This document shows, in pieces, positions 1 to 12,320 of a stretch of 64,000 nucleotides of DNA. The stretch lies in contig CAMGYJ010000009.1 in the NCBI GenBank assembly GCA_946122785.1, forward strand, positions 6,354,937-6,418,936. The letters run 5' to 3'. Within the stretch, counting starts at the first letter, position 1. Every line of letters starts with the position of its first letter. The notes beneath the pieces were generated by a model that saw only the letters and a program-made list of their open reading frames with translations, did not search any database and was not told the origin of the DNA. Source of the stretch: Linum tenue (Eukaryota > Streptophyta > Magnoliopsida > Malpighiales > Linaceae). A program made the position numbers and the translations under genes.

Positions 1-148
1 TAGAATGAGCCAACAACGGGGCGGGGCAGGGCGGGTTGGAAGTAGATACCCATGCCCCACCTCATGCTACTGCGGGTCGGGTAATACCCGCCCCATCGTT
101 GGTCAGGTCGAGTATTACCTATGGGGCAGGTTCGAATTGCCATCACTA
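1..148. mobile_element. hAT-type MITE, cut by window start
   Basis: The sequence is dense in GGGTCGGGT/CCCGCCCC-type words and ends with TTGCCATCACTA. Its reverse complement, TAGTGATGGCAA, is the terminal form of the hAT miniature elements also seen at 11312 and 24400. The 8 bases that follow (149-156, gagaagtg) would be one target duplication copy; the other lies outside the window. The short reading frame at 5-190 is chance coding inside the element. Confidence 0.6.
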
Positions 149-156
149 GAGAAGTG

Positions 157-898
157 TGATAGATATTGTATTTTATTGATGAAGCAATAGTAAAATAATT
201 TAATTTTGTGTTAAAACTATTTATATTAATTATGAATTGTGGATTAAATTTTTCTTTCTTGCTAATTTTGTTTACTATTAGAAATCGAAAGTAGATCATT
301 TGAAAAAATTGCCAACCTATTAGGAAGATTTTGTTCACTATTTTATTGAGAACCTAACAACTACTAATCATGATTGTCATGCCTGTGTATGTCGGTCGAC
401 GGAACTGGATTCAACGGGTATCAGTCAAAAAATTGATAAAAGACGATATAAATTTATTTTACCTAATAAGACCATCACATTTGCGTAGGATGTAATACAC
501 TTCTTACATCCCACGTAACAGTTTATGACGCCAAAAGATCTGACTATTACTTTATATTTTTAAGGGTTTGACTAATATTATGTTAACAAATTTGTTAAAA
601 TTTTGTATAATATCCAAATGCATCCTAATAAAGGTTAAATAAATGGGATTACAAAGATGGAAGCATTAAAAAAGGGAACTTACAAATAATAATCCACAAG
701 TTGCCATAATTTTCTGCTCGGGTCCTCGTATGCACCCTAACTAGACTCCGACAGTTGAACTCATTTTAGCCCTAAGAAATGTTTGGAAGGCAATTAATAA
801 AATCTCTCCCCCTTGCCCGACGGAAAGGGAAAAACCATAAAACCCGACCACACTAGAAAAGAGTAAACATTACCATTTACCACCCACTACATCTATGC
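157..898. other. intergenic, no gene seen
   Basis: AT-rich sequence with stop codons in all frames. I see no exon-like stretch, RNA gene or clear repeat here. Confidence 0.6.
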
Positions 899-1330
899 TG
901 TTGATGTAACTTGAATCGGACTATCAGCGGCTACGACTAGTAGTCGGAGGTCTCGCTGCCCGGTCTGCGAGTGGGGTCCAGGGGCAACGCCCCGGTGGGA
1001 GTGCGGGGGCAACGCCCCCGGCCCACGGTGTATGGGCTCAATGTTATTTGGGTTCGGGTTCTGAGCCTGGTCTATAACAGTTTCCTTTGCCAGATTGGAT
1101 TAGGTTTAGACCCACATGGAGAAGTACTATAAATACTTCTCATACTCCTCTGTAATTTGTAATCTCCTCGATATAGTGAAACTGGCTCTCTCTCGCCCGT
1201 GGACGTAGCTAACACACATCGTGTTAGTAAACCACGTAAATCGTGTGTCTGTATTTTTCGATTTTCGCTTTCGTATTTTTACTTTATCGATTCCGGCGAT
1301 TTCCCGATCCGTAGCAGCGCGTTTATAACA
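899..1330 (+). mobile_element. probable solo LTR, Ty1-copia type
   Basis: A 432-bp block starts TGTTGATGTAAC and ends TTTATAACA. It is flanked by TATGC (894-898) and TATAC (1331-1335), an imperfect 5-bp target duplication. Inside are a TATA box (TATAAATAC, 1128-1136), a CT-rich start region and a GTGGACGTAG...AACCACGTAAATCGTGTGTC stretch of the kind found in the transcribed R/U5 region of plant copia LTRs. Two small GC-rich hairpins (GGGGCAACGCCCC, 980-1016) lie in the U3 part. No internal coding region adjoins it. The termini are inferred by eye from one imperfect duplication. Confidence 0.5.
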
Positions 1331-1335
1331 TATAC

Positions 1336-2955
1336 CCACTGCCACTCTTTGGATCATAAAAGCCCATTTGCATGCAATTGCGAGCAACAGGTTCCTACTT
1401 CCCAACTGATTTTCTGAGCCAGCCACGTCAGCACCCAGCATTTTGAGGATTACCAATCAGACAGCAGAACTATATATCTTTTATTTGGTGGCTGTGACCT
1501 GTGAGATCAAGCTAATAGTAAACCTCGTTGGCTTTGCATATATTATGTGGGTGTCCCTAGCTAACTAGTCCTTGTGCCTGTAAACGATAATGTTCATTTT
1601 TGGGGCAAATTTCTTTAGGGCTGTGATGAGAGTTGGATTATGAGTCAGATCCAATCTCATGTTATGTCCCTAATTCTGGTCCTTGGATTTTTGAAATCTA
1701 ATAGAAAATTTCGTTGTTTAGGCTGTGATGAGAGATATCTTGATTAGACAAGTGGATGTATTATCGTACTAAAATAATGTGGTGGCTAGTGCAGAGGAAG
1801 AGAACTAGAGAAGACCATATCATACTAATCAACAAATTAAACCAAAATATTTCCCCCCTTAATTGCTATGTAAGTTGCAGTTTTAGGTAGTGTCTGGCTG
1901 TCTGCCTTCTTTATAGCTCACACTCACTTTTTTGTGGCTGATTTTTGCTAACAAAATCACAACTTCCCTTCCTGGAGGACAGTGTCCTAACTATGTCATG
2001 TCCTAGAAAATAAAATAATCCATGTGAAGAGACACTAATGGATTCTCACATACTTATCTCATATCATTAAAGGGGATTACTATTTCTATAATGGGCATAC
2101 GACCCCTCTCTTCATCTAGATCCTAGAGCATTATTAAACTCCTCTAAAGAGAGAAAAATAAGGGTAATCCAAATTTTTTCAGATTATTTTATATTAATCA
2201 AATCTATTAAAATGTTATTAATTAGCTAAATCTTTCGTAATACATCAAAATATTAGCCATTTTTATGCTAGCGTTAATAATTATGTGACTCTTTTCTTAG
2301 TTAAAGTACTAAAATTTTGGAAGGTTGGCCTTTATGTGTCTCTTCCAATTTGGTATCATGTTGCCAAGTCAATATTACTAACAAAATTGCTAACTGAAAA
2401 AGAATCCTACTTTTGTCTTAGTATTTTAGAGGTACGAAATGATTGAACCACGCTTCAATTACGATTTTTTACAAAATATCTTATTACTATTTTTTATTAT
2501 TATATAACCTTCGATACGATTCCACACTTGGATTCGGGTTAGTTAAAGACCTAACTTGCATATTTATAGCTTTATTATCATTCCAATCCGACTAATGAAA
2601 ATCTGTGAAGCGAAATCTTTCATTAGGCCCAAAATAGCGGGCTCAATATCAATAAAGGCTTCCGATACTGGCCCAAATGAAACTGGGCTGTTGCCTGTTA
2701 CAAGACGTGTCCATCAACGGGAGCATTCTTGTTCCGTTGGCCGATCCAATCGACGGCTCAAGAAATTGGCACAAATAAAACACGTAACAGCAGATTCAAG
2801 CCTACCGTTTGAAGTAATTTTTCCGCCTCCTAAATAGACAGTCAGCACCACCACCAAACCTCAACCGCCGCCGACACGATCCCGCCGCGCCAGGACGGAA
2901 TCCAACCGCGCCGAGAAACCAGCCGGGCATCCCGGAAAGCACCAAATCATCTTCA
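1336..2955. other. intergenic and promoter of the GT14 gene
   Basis: AT-rich DNA with no recognisable gene up to about 2830, where composition shifts to GC-rich leader sequence (2840-2955) just before the glycosyltransferase start codon. I could not pick a convincing TATA box. A short segment at 2513-2545 (TTCGATACGATTCCACA) resembles words at 10660 and 25755 and may be repeat-derived. Confidence 0.45.
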
Positions 2956-5434
2956 ATGAAGCGAAACCACCACGCCTCCTACAACTCGACGGATCGGAAA
3001 TGGGTAATGCCACTGACCGTGCTCGGAGTTCTCTGCTGCCTTTTTCTGATAACTGTCCGCCGCGCCAAGTACCCGGCCGCGGGGAAGGCAGGTTTTACGC
3101 CGTCCACCTCCTCCGGTAAGTGGGAATCCAGATTCTCCGGCGGCGGTTTCGAGGACCCATTGAAGCTGCCGAAGCTGCCCAGATTCGCCTACTTGATATC
3201 CGGGACGAAAGGGGAAGTTCCGCAGGTGAAACGTCTACTTCAGGCGCTGTATCACCCGAGGAATTACTACTTGCTCCATCTCGATCTGGAAGCTTCCGAC
3301 GCCGAGAGGCTTGAGCTGGCTAAGTATGTGAAATCGGAGAATTCGGTGCTTCGAACGATTGGGAATGTGATGGTGATTGGGAAGGCGGATTTGGTTACAT
3401 ACAGAGGGCCAACGATGATCGCCAGTACGCTCCATGGGATTGCCGTTTTGTTGAAGCTGGCTGGGGATTGGGATTGGTTTGTCAATCTCAGCTCCTCCGA
3501 TTACCCTTTAATGCCTCAAGATGGTAACTTCACATTTTCGTCGTCTCCCTTTTGTCTTTTGGTCTTCAAATTCCTTCCATAAAAAGTGGCGCATCTCTAA
3601 TTGTGTGGCAATTAGGGGGCTAGGGTTTCACTATTTTTGGCACCTTGTTTTCATGTGCTTGAAGAAAAAGTGTCCTGCTCTGTACAAGAGACTATAAGTC
3701 TAGACTGTAGAATTAGAGATGCTAGATTGAGTAGAAGGGTTCGAAAGATGAGGACTTTGCTGTGCTTGCTGAAATTGGGAATGTAGTTGGGAGTTCATTA
3801 GTATTGGCCTGCAGTTTTAGATTTTGACTTAGGGGTTTAAGAGGAACTAGAAAAGCAAGGTTTTGGATGATATCGATGGATGGATAATTGGTCAATATGG
3901 GATCTTCAAAATGAAGTAGAGATGATATCGATGTACATAGTCATTAAAGAAACATTGTGCAAGCAATAACAGGAGGGAGAGTTCTGAAACTACTGCTATC
4001 CTACTTGTTTGATTTTGGAAGTGTTCATTCTTGATTATATGCAAACAACTTACTTGGACTGAATGGGGACAAATCTATGCTAGTGTTTTAAGTTCCATAT
4101 TCGGTCTTTTTGTCTTCAATCACTGATTGTGCATGTTCCAGACACAATTGTTGACTTGGCATCTGAAGGTGATAAAACTGTACATAGACAATGTGCTGAT
4201 TCATCTTTGGTAATTTTTTTATGTTTCAGATATCTTGCACATCTTCTCTTATTTGCCTAGAGATCTGAATTTTATGGAGCACACAAGCAGCATCGGTTGG
4301 AAAGAGTAAAGTCACACTACACAGAAACACATCTCTTGTGATTTGTCATACCAGGTGGGATAACTGCTGTTTCTGACTCTCGCTGCCTTTTTAACCATGC
4401 AGGTTCCAGCGAGCACGGCCTATAATCATAGATCCAGGCTTGTATCATTCGAAGAAATCGGGTGTATTTTCTGCCAAAGAGAAGAGATCAATGCCTGCTT
4501 CGTTCAAATTATTTACAGGTACCTACCTCTTTCTTAACAATTTTCTTGTTATGGATTAGCTGTTGATCTCCCAGCCTGGTACCGAAATCAACAAGGTAAT
4601 GTTTATTCATCTTTCTTTCAACATTAATAATAGCTCATAGGTAGTTTGTTATCGTAGTTAAAGGGGATCCGTTGAACTTACTAAACTACAAGAACCATAC
4701 TTTTTTCTTCTTTTCTTTTGTTCCCGATGAATGCTTTCTGGTTTGGATAGCAGAGCAGTGAGTAGTCCATTCTGAATCAAACCTATGATGTATTTTTTTG
4801 GACTCATTCCTTTACACGACCCCTTACGTGAAGCTAATATTTAGAACCAGAAAAACGAAGCTTATATTTGAACTGCTCTGCAGTCTGCAGCTAATATTTG
4901 ATTATCGATTGAATTCCAGGTTCAGAATGGGTTGTGCTAACGAGGGCATTTCTAGAATTCTGTGTTTGGGGATGGGACAATCTCCCCCGTACAGTCTTGA
5001 TGTACTACACGAACTTCCTGGCATCCCAAGAGGGTTACTTCCATACCGTGGTTTGTAACCACAAGGACTACCAGAACACCACAGTCAACCACGACCTGCA
5101 TTACATAACATGGGACAACCCTCCTAAGCAAAACCCGGTATCTCTAACCACGGAGCACTTCCAGGACATGGTGGCAAGTGGTGCACCTTTTGCCCGTCGG
5201 TTTGAGAAGGGCGATCATGTCTTGGACAGAATCGATGCTGAACTTTTGAAGAGATCTGCAAATGGTTTCACTCCTGGGAGTTGGTGTTTGGGGAATCCTG
5301 GCCCTGGTAAAGATCCTTGTGTTGTACATGGGAGTTCGGATGTTGTTAAACCGAGCATAAGTTCTAAGCGGCTGGAGAAATTAGTACTAAAACTTCTTGA
5401 TTCTGAAAGTTTCAGATCCAAACAGTGTATATAA
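2956..5434 (+). CDS. Beta-glucuronosyltransferase GlcAT14-like (GT14)
   Basis: Four exons, 2956-3523, 4230-4305, 4403-4518 and 4920-5434, splice in phase at GT-AG sites to give 424 residues, the usual size for the family. The protein starts with a short basic cytosolic tail and a membrane anchor (about residues 17-34, PLTVLGVLCCLFLITV), as in type II Golgi enzymes. A Branch/DUF266 domain follows, with FAYLISGTKGE, YLLHLDLEA, FVNLSSSDYPLMPQDD, SSIGWKE and GSEWVVLTRAF. The C-terminal part contains VNHDLHYITWDNPP and ends near CLGNPGPGKDPC. Characterised plant members transfer glucuronic acid to the galactan side chains of arabinogalactan proteins in the Golgi; substrate use here is inferred from the family. 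Intron 1 (706 bp) is the longest. The first ATG is chosen because the membrane anchor follows directly. Confidence 0.93.
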
Positions 5435-6079
5435 GTGTTGTAATGTGGGTTATTTCTTTTGTTCCAGCTTGAGTGAAATCTATATATGGCTATTTCTTTG
5501 TTCATTGATAGTTAACGACTGTTTGACTTGGTGCTGAGGACAGCTAACAGATAAAAGGAAATTACTTTAGAGAAACTAGTCATTCTATTTTGTAGGGTTT
5601 ATCCACAGGAGGGAATGTTTCTTTGTTCTCTATCCTTTTTCCTCCTTAAGGATATGTGAGAAACAAACAAAATGCAGAATACGTTGCAAATGTAAGAAGT
5701 GATGAATTATAACCAGAAGGATATGTGAGAGTACTACCAAAAAAGCTAAAGCAAAACCTGTTGGAGTTGATTCTTGTTCAGTTGTTGACGCTTACAGGGT
5801 TTTCTGAAGGTGTCTGGGTTGTCCAGAAGAGTTCGATTGTGACTCAAGGATCTCACTCCCCCAACATGGAAATTATCCATCTTCAATCCCTCACTCCATA
5901 CTAAGGGAACAAAAGATAAAGAATGGAGATGGCAATTTGAATCTCCAATATGGTAAACTCATGAAGGAGTTGTTGGAAAACAAAAAAACATGGTGTGAAT
6001 GTGTGATGATGTTTCCTTGACCTTCAACGAGAAGTGTTAAGTCGTACTAAGCAAGAAATCATTAACAGAGAAGCTTTGA
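5435..6079. other. 3' flank of GT14 gene, no gene seen
   Basis: Holds the glycosyltransferase 3' untranslated region (probably the first 200-300 bases) and then unstructured AT-rich sequence. No coding signal is recognised until the retroelement fragment at about 6080. Confidence 0.5.
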
Positions 6080-6290
6080 GATCTAGGGAGTTTCACTTTA
6101 CCTTGCACTCTGAGCTCTCTAAAAATGGATAAATGTTTAGTTGACCTAGGTGGCAACATAAATGTTATGTCATCTTACATAGTTAAAAAACTAAACCTAG
6201 GAAAGCTTACCCACTAGGATGACCATCCAGTTAACAAATAAAACCACCAAACGCCTTCGAGGCATTCTTAAAGATGTTTTGCCTATTCTA
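6080..6290 (+). pseudogene. Ty3-gypsy (Athila-like) protease fragment
   Basis: Translation gives SFTLPCTL, then DKCLVDLGGNINVMSSYIVK, then KLNLGKLTH. This is the retropepsin region of plant gypsy elements, where the family usually shows a CDLGASxNLMP-like active site. Here the catalytic D-L-G is kept, but stop codons follow at once and no gag, reverse transcriptase or LTR is adjacent. It ends where LINE-like sequence begins at about 6290. It is a dead fragment. Confidence 0.6.
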
Positions 6291-6689
6291 TGACTCAGGT
6301 TGGGCATATTGGGGTGTTGTGGAAGAAGGAATGAAAGTCACAGTACTAGAGTCTAGAGACAAGTGACTAGTTTGTTCATGGGAGTTTGCAAGGTGTGGAA
6401 CCAATGTATCTAAGATTTGTGGATGCTTCGAGTGATGCACATAGAAGGTGTTTGATATATGAAGAAATTAAATAAAAGCTGCAGTATTCTGGTCCATGGT
6501 TGATTGCAGGTGATTTTAATGCTACAATAAATGGAAGTGAGGCCTCAAATATAGTTGAGTTAGGAGACAGCTTAAGAAGCTTTCAAAAGTGGATTGATGA
6601 TCTCTAGCTTACTGATCATAAGGCTATTGGTTCTTGGTTTATGATGTCGTTTGTAGCATGTACCAAATTCATCAGGCCCAAAGGCCATT

Positions 6690-8030
6690 GATCGTATTTC
6701 CTTAGGGCCTCTCCAATACCCTTACTTCGGAATAGAGATATGGTTCTATTGAAGAAGAGAGCAGGTTGTGGAGGTTGAGGTGCCTTCGCTTTTGAATAAC
6801 GCAAGAGTTTGAAACTTAAAGAAAATCAGAAAAATAAATCTAAGCTAATTAACGAGTGAGATATTAGATAAGAAAGGCGTTGCGAAGGCAAGCTACCTCT
6901 AGGTCTCCTTACCATGCGCCCTCGATGATTGGTAGCATACGAGCTGTCAATTTCTTATTTCGTTAGATCCCACCTTGTCGAAGCATTTACCAAACAAATG
7001 GGTGACAAGGACCTTTCAGATTTCTACCTTGAGGGGTCACGCCGTTCGATCGAATGAAGGTCCATCGAGTAGGACTGTTATTTCTAGTCCCATTCTAAAC
7101 GAGTGGGGTTCTCGATCTTTGCACCTCGAAGGAGTGATGATCTAGTTGTAAGCTCTGATTCGAATTGACAATTAATGAAATAGAGGAAATCAAGCATCAC
7201 ACATATGGAAAACAAACAATTGTATTAAACCAAATCATTGAGTTTACATGGCTAAAAACCCTAGGGTTCATATGCCTTTGCTACTAAGGAACTAAGCTAG
7301 CCATTGGGAGGGGTTCCTGAGTGTTCCTTGATGGAAACAAAGACACCAGGACTCCTAATGGAATAGGCGCCTAGAACAAAGAAAACAGGCCAAGGGGCGA
7401 CGTTTTGGGCGTCGATTCTACCTCGTAGGTTGGTCTCGTTCTAAGTAAGGAGGGTTGCTCTGTCAGTAGAGTAACAGCCCTTGTTTGACCTCTTGTCTCT
7501 TTCCCCTTCTCTCCTTTATCTAGGGCTCTATTTATAGATCTTCGATTAGGATTTCTAGGGAGGAAAACTCGCAGTTGTTGTGTCATTCAACCAATCAGAG
7601 CGCTCCAAAGACGTTACCAGCGAATCAAGAAGCTCCGGGATGACTTCTTGACAAAATGGACAATTAACTCCCCAAAATGGTGTCCTTTTCGCCGCTTCCC
7701 TTTACTAGAACGGGGCTACGAGCGTCGTTTTATCCAGAGCTCCGGTCTTCAAGTCCTAGCTCCATCAATTTGATATCGATGTCTCCTACGACTTCCAAGT
7801 GGTCCACTAGACTACTTTGCCCTTAAAAAGGAACAAAGCGCTACCCAAAGAGTATCAATCGTATAAAAGCAATCCTAGGGTTGCTAGAACAAAATTGAAG
7901 TAATAATGACATAAATTCAAGGTATCATGACACTATTGATGAAAAATGTATGCACTTTGGGTTACAATAAGGGGGTATAGGATATGCACTCTCACGTGTT
8001 ATTAGCTTACTTGGACCAACAAGCAATAAG
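6690..8030. other. unidentified insert within the LINE remnant
   Basis: Unlike its surroundings this stretch shows no LINE motifs. It is slightly more GC-rich. At 6960-7060 one frame reads SHLVEAFTKQMGDKD, reminiscent of the tail of a copia RNase H (usual form ADxxTKxL), but the match is weak. I could not find terminal repeats or a target duplication, so its nature and exact limits are open. Confidence 0.3.
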
Positions 8031-9594
8031 GAAATCCAATATCAAAACGTCTGGATAGAGTTCTTGTGAACTAAGAGTGGTTGGCTAAGTACACACATAG
8101 CTGCGTAAAAATCATAGTTTCCTTCATTACCTATCGATAAACTTAACAGGGAAGAATACTCTGAGATTTCTGAGTGTGCAAGGGGATTTGAGAGGGAGTC
8201 AGAATATTACAGAATGAATTACTTGTTTATCCGACCTCATAGTTAATCGAGAGGGAGAAAAAATTGGAGATAGAGTGTTCTGAAGCTTTAAAAGCAAAGG
8301 AATTATTCTATAAGCAAAAATCTCGAACAAAGGGGATTCAAGAAGGAGACTAATACTTCCTTTTTTCATAAGTCAGTCAAGATTATAAGTAAAAAATAAT
8401 AGATCACTCGTTTATTGATCCTAGAGAAAGATTATTACAGATATTAAAGGTATTTGTGAGGCAGCTGTAGTTTTCTATATTGATCTTATTGGCACACTGG
8501 ATAAAGAAGTGGTAGTGAAGCATCAGAGCTATTATGATTCTTTGATTCAATATAGGTTTGACTCTTTGGACTGTGATATGTTGATGAGAGGTGTTTCAAG
8601 GTAGGAAATCAGACAGATATTCAGAGAGATGAGCAAGGGCAAAGCTCCTGGTCCTGATGGGTTTTCTAGTGGAATTTTTCATTGATCACTGGGGAAATTA
8701 TTGGGAGAGAGGTTGAAGAGATAATCCTGAAATTCTTTGCTACCGGTTTTATGCCTCAGATTGTAAACTCAACGATCTTTACATTGGTTGCTAAGTTGCA
8801 TAGCTCAGGAAGCATGAAAGACTATCGTCTTATGTCTTGTTGCAATGTTCTCTATAAGGGATCTCTAAAATTGTAGCTAATAGGATTGCAGTGGTGCTAC
8901 CTAAAGTCATCAGTAGATCTCAAACAGCTTTCACTAAGGCTCGATATCCTCTTAGTATAAGAGCTTGTTATGGATTATCATAAAGCAAATATCTCCGCTC
9001 GGTGTGTGGTTAAAATTGATATCATGAAGACTTTTGACTCGGTCAACTGGGAATTATCCACCTTTGTTTTCCTGATGACCTAATGGACTTTACAAACGGG
9101 TCAGTTCAAGGGATAGGGGGATCAACATATTATTGGATGAATTTTATCATATCTCAGAGCTAAAATGTAACCTTGCCAAGAATCCGTTATTCTGTGCAGG
9201 GATACGAAGTGGAGAAATGGAAGCAATTTGTGCATATACTTGTTTCCCGTTGGGTACTTTACCTGCAATTACCTTATAGTGTCCCATTTATAACAGGTAA
9301 GCTTACCAGGAAGGATTGACATGTGTTGATTGATAAGATCACTAAATTTTTTAGAAGTTGGAGAACTAATCTTCTTAGTTATGCAGGGAAAATTCAGTTA
9401 GTCAATACAATGATTTCTTGTACTCTTTAATACTGGATGAACCTCTTTCTTTTGCCCAAGTACGTGATAAGAATACTGATGAGTAGGGGGAGAACAAGCT
9501 TAGTTATGGCCTGAGAAAAATTGTCAAAACCAAAAAATGAAGGTGGTCTTGGGGTGAGAAACTTTAAAAGTTGGAATATGGCACGTGTTACTCG

Positions 9595-9996
9595 GGGGAG
9601 TTCTACGGTAACCGGTGAAATCCGGGGTACCGCATACCTTGAGTAAGAAAACGCTATATAGAACTTGAATTGACTGATGTTTCGTACATGATAATATATT
9701 CTAACCCATAAAGATCAAAATCTAGGTCTTAATTCTCTAAATCTTATACCCAAAGATAAATTTAATTAGAAACAATAATCGACGGTTATGATTCGTCCAA
9801 ATATAGGCAAAAAAATCAATGCACCATATTAGGGTTTATAGTTTTGATTTAGATAATTAGGACCTAGGGTTCACTCATTAAGGGTTAGGGTATAGTATCA
9901 TGCCCAAAAATCCTGCTAATTCGAGGTCTAGATAGCGTTTTCATACTCAAGGTATGCGGTACCCCGGATTTCACCCGGGATACTGGAGAAGGCACC
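9595..9996. mobile_element. Mutator-like MITE inside the LINE
   Basis: A 402-bp element has inverted ends of about 65 bp, with only a few mismatches and gaps confined to the outer 20 bases. The shared inner part reads GGTGAAATCCGGGGTACC and continues to AAAACGCTAT. It is flanked by the direct repeat GTGTTACTCG at 9585-9594 and 9997-10006. A 9-11 bp duplication and long terminal inverted repeats point to the Mutator superfamily. There is no coding capacity. The LINE frame on the left (MARVTR) continues on the right (RHLWEI), which confirms the boundaries. Confidence 0.85.
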
Positions 9997-10062
9997 GTGT
10001 TACTCGTCATTTATGGGAAATACTGGCTGAAGGTGTTTCAGTATTGGAACTACATATATTAG

Positions 10063-11303
10063 TTATTTTGCACAGAAACCTAAACCCAATTTTACACATA
10101 GCAAGATGAAATCTAACATAAATTTATTTAAATTTTGTTTATGAACAAAGTCGAAATAAATTTGAATTTGAAGAAATTGAGAATATAATTTTGATTAAAA
10201 ATTCAATAAAAATATATTTCTAAGTGTTGTTTCGGAATGCAATTCAAATAAACATCACAAAGTATATGACATTTCAAAATGGTCGTTAACCTTGACGTAT
10301 CATCTTTCCAAAAGTTGATGTTCGATTATAGTTCGAGGAAGAATCTTTCTTTATTGGAGTTAGAGGAAGAATCAAAATAATTACCTAATTGAAAAATTTT
10401 ATATATAATTAACTAGTATCCTTGTCGACGATTATTTTAGGTTAAAAAGGAATATACAGCCTTTGAAATGGACTGTTACACTGATTTAGGGTTTTGTGAA
10501 GAATTGTTGTATTGATATTTGGCAAATATCGTAAAATCGTATCGGATATTGTATATGATAAGTTAATGGTAGGGTATTTTGTACTAAACCATGATTTAAC
10601 CATTTATACGACTAAAAAACCCCTACCAGTTTAAACTCGGATAGGAGATTTTTTCCGGTCGGACCGCCATTACGGTTTCGCAAACACTGATGTTGGCATG
10701 GTCAAGAACTTATAAGAAAAGTGATATGCCAGGATTGCAAAATCGTACGCCGGCAAAAAGTCAATGATAATGTATTTTGTGTGTTAAGGATCAACTCTTC
10801 ATATTGGAAAAAAAAAACTGTCTAGTGGTTTGGCCCCCGATATACGATTTTCGTGTCGGATTGTCCGTATAAATATGATTTTACAAACATGGATGATAAA
10901 TATCTTTTTAGTATTTGTATTGTGGATAACTGCTTCTTCTTGATGGCTCAATTATCATATATAAAAAAGTTAGGTATATTGGGTGAGAGGCGACAAACAA
11001 CAGTTTCGGTTAAATTAGTATTGTGTTTGAACTACTTTAATCATGAAGAGCAATATAATAGTCCGAATTAGCGGAACCTTAACCAAGTAGTCCAAATTTA
11101 CTTAACAAGGTGGTGTGGGTCTCACTTCACACTCTCCACTCTCTGCTCACACAAAACAATTTTAAGTAGACTAAGCAAACCCTCCAACCCTAACTTTCCC
11201 CTCTTTGTCCTCCCATGCAGACAAGCAAACCAACCAACCAACCTGGGCCACTAACCAAGTAGTAACTATCATTTTCTAATCAACAGTACACAGACATAGG
11301 TAG
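10063..11303. other. intergenic, AT-rich, repeat-like
   Basis: No gene recognised. The part at 10520-10760 (GTAAAATCGTATC..., TACGGTTTCGCAAACA) shares words with 25630-25785, so both may descend from one unidentified repeat. The last 200 bases lead into the Dof promoter. Confidence 0.4.
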
Positions 11304-11311
11304 GTAGCAAG

Positions 11312-11584
11312 TAGGGATGACAACAAAATCGGAACTCACGGGTACCCGACCCGACCCAATTCGGTCAAAAAGATAAAATCCATAATGATGGGTTTCGGGT
11401 TGGGTTGGGTTTGGGTTTAGGGATACCCAATCCATGGATACCGGCCTACACTTATTATGTCGCCCACAGGGTTGGGTTGAGTTTGAGTTTTCCAAATCCA
11501 TTAAATTTTACCCTGAATTTTTTTCATGGATAAACCCACGGATTTGGATTTGACAAAATCCGATCCGACCCATTGCCATTCACA
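11312..11584. mobile_element. hAT-type MITE in Dof promoter
   Basis: A 273-bp element has imperfect inverted ends (TAGGGATGACAA against TGTGAATGGCAA) and is flanked by a perfect 8-bp direct repeat, GTAGCAAG, at 11304-11311 and 11585-11592. An 8-bp duplication is the hAT signature. Its inner sequence is rich in GGGTTGGGTTTGGGT and ACCCGACCCGACCC words, as in the copies at 1 and 24400. It sits about 630 bp upstream of the Dof TATA box. Confidence 0.85.
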
Positions 11585-11942
11585 GTAGCAAGGAGCACCA
11601 GGGAGGGAAGAAGAATCACAAAGAAGCTTATGAGTTAAGAAAGTGTCTATTTCTCTCTCCCTCTCTACATCAGATTTTTCCATTACACAGTCTTCAGCTA
11701 GGTGAGCTCTAAACCCTAAAAAGCAAATCTGCATTCTTATATAAAAATAAACAATACAAAAAGAATCCCAAGTTAAGCAATGCAGCAGCTATAGCACTAA
11801 GTTGGATTTCTTTTCCATTTTTTTTTTATAACAACAATATAGAAACACCAACAACAAAGTGAAGGAAATCAATAATACTATAATAATAATGATATATATA
11901 TGTTCATCACTAGCAATATATATATAAATAATAAAAGATTTG

Positions 11943-11953
11943 TATATATAAAG
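11943..11953 (+). promoter_or_regulatory. Dof gene TATA box and CT-rich leader
   Basis: TATATATAAAG lies about 370 bp before the Dof start codon. A strongly pyrimidine-rich tract follows (about 11980-12130, with CTTTC repeats), typical of a plant 5' untranslated leader. The pairing of this TATA box with the gene is inferred from spacing. Confidence 0.55.
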
Positions 11954-12320
11954 GCCACTCCTTTTGTTGTTTTTGGACCTCCTGCCTCTTCCTCTCATTC
12001 TCATATCATTCATTCCTCCTCCCTTTCCTTTCCTTTGCTTTTTCCCACTCTCCCTTCTCTCTGTCTCTCTTTTCATTCCTTTGCTGCTTTGGGCTTTCCC
12101 TAATCCATCCTTCTTGCTTTCTTTCTTTCTTTCTGCAAAAACAAACACACCACAACTTGCTCTACTAATTCTTGCTGCTGATGTGATTCCCATCCCACTA
12201 GCTACCAAAAATACTCTTATTCCCTAATCCAAACCCTACTTTCTATATAGGCAAACAAGGAGATTGGATTAAAGAAGCCCACCAAATCAAGGAAGAAGAA
12301 GAAGGTAGCCAACCCAAACA

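Larger units (their letters stand above)
6291..10062 (+). pseudogene. Decayed LINE (L1-type) retrotransposon
   Basis: LINE parts appear in the right order on this strand with many stops and shifts. The endonuclease part reads GPWLIAGDFNATINGSEAS (about 6490-6560). The linker before the reverse transcriptase reads LFYKQKSR and TNTSFFHKSVK (about 8290-8390). The reverse transcriptase reads GKAPGPDGFS (about 8640), DYRLMSCCNVLYK (about 8820), VLPKVISRSQTAF (about 8895) and FPDDLMDFTNGS, where the usual FADD box is FPDD (about 9075). The post-RT region reads LSYAGKIQLVNTMIS and GGLGVRNFKSWNMARVTR (about 9380-9590), and the frame resumes at 10007 as RHLWEILAE after a MITE. Between about 6690 and 8030 the LINE is interrupted by unrelated sequence. 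No intact open frame remains. Confidence 0.8.

Noticed and set aside
975..1018. GC-rich hairpins as a bacterial-type terminator
   Set aside because: The setting is a plant LTR; such GC hairpins lie inside it and there is no bacterial gene nearby.
11789..12208. 139-codon minus-strand frame and overlapping plus-strand frames before the Dof gene
   Set aside because: These are shadows of the pyrimidine-rich Dof leader and its AT-rich promoter.
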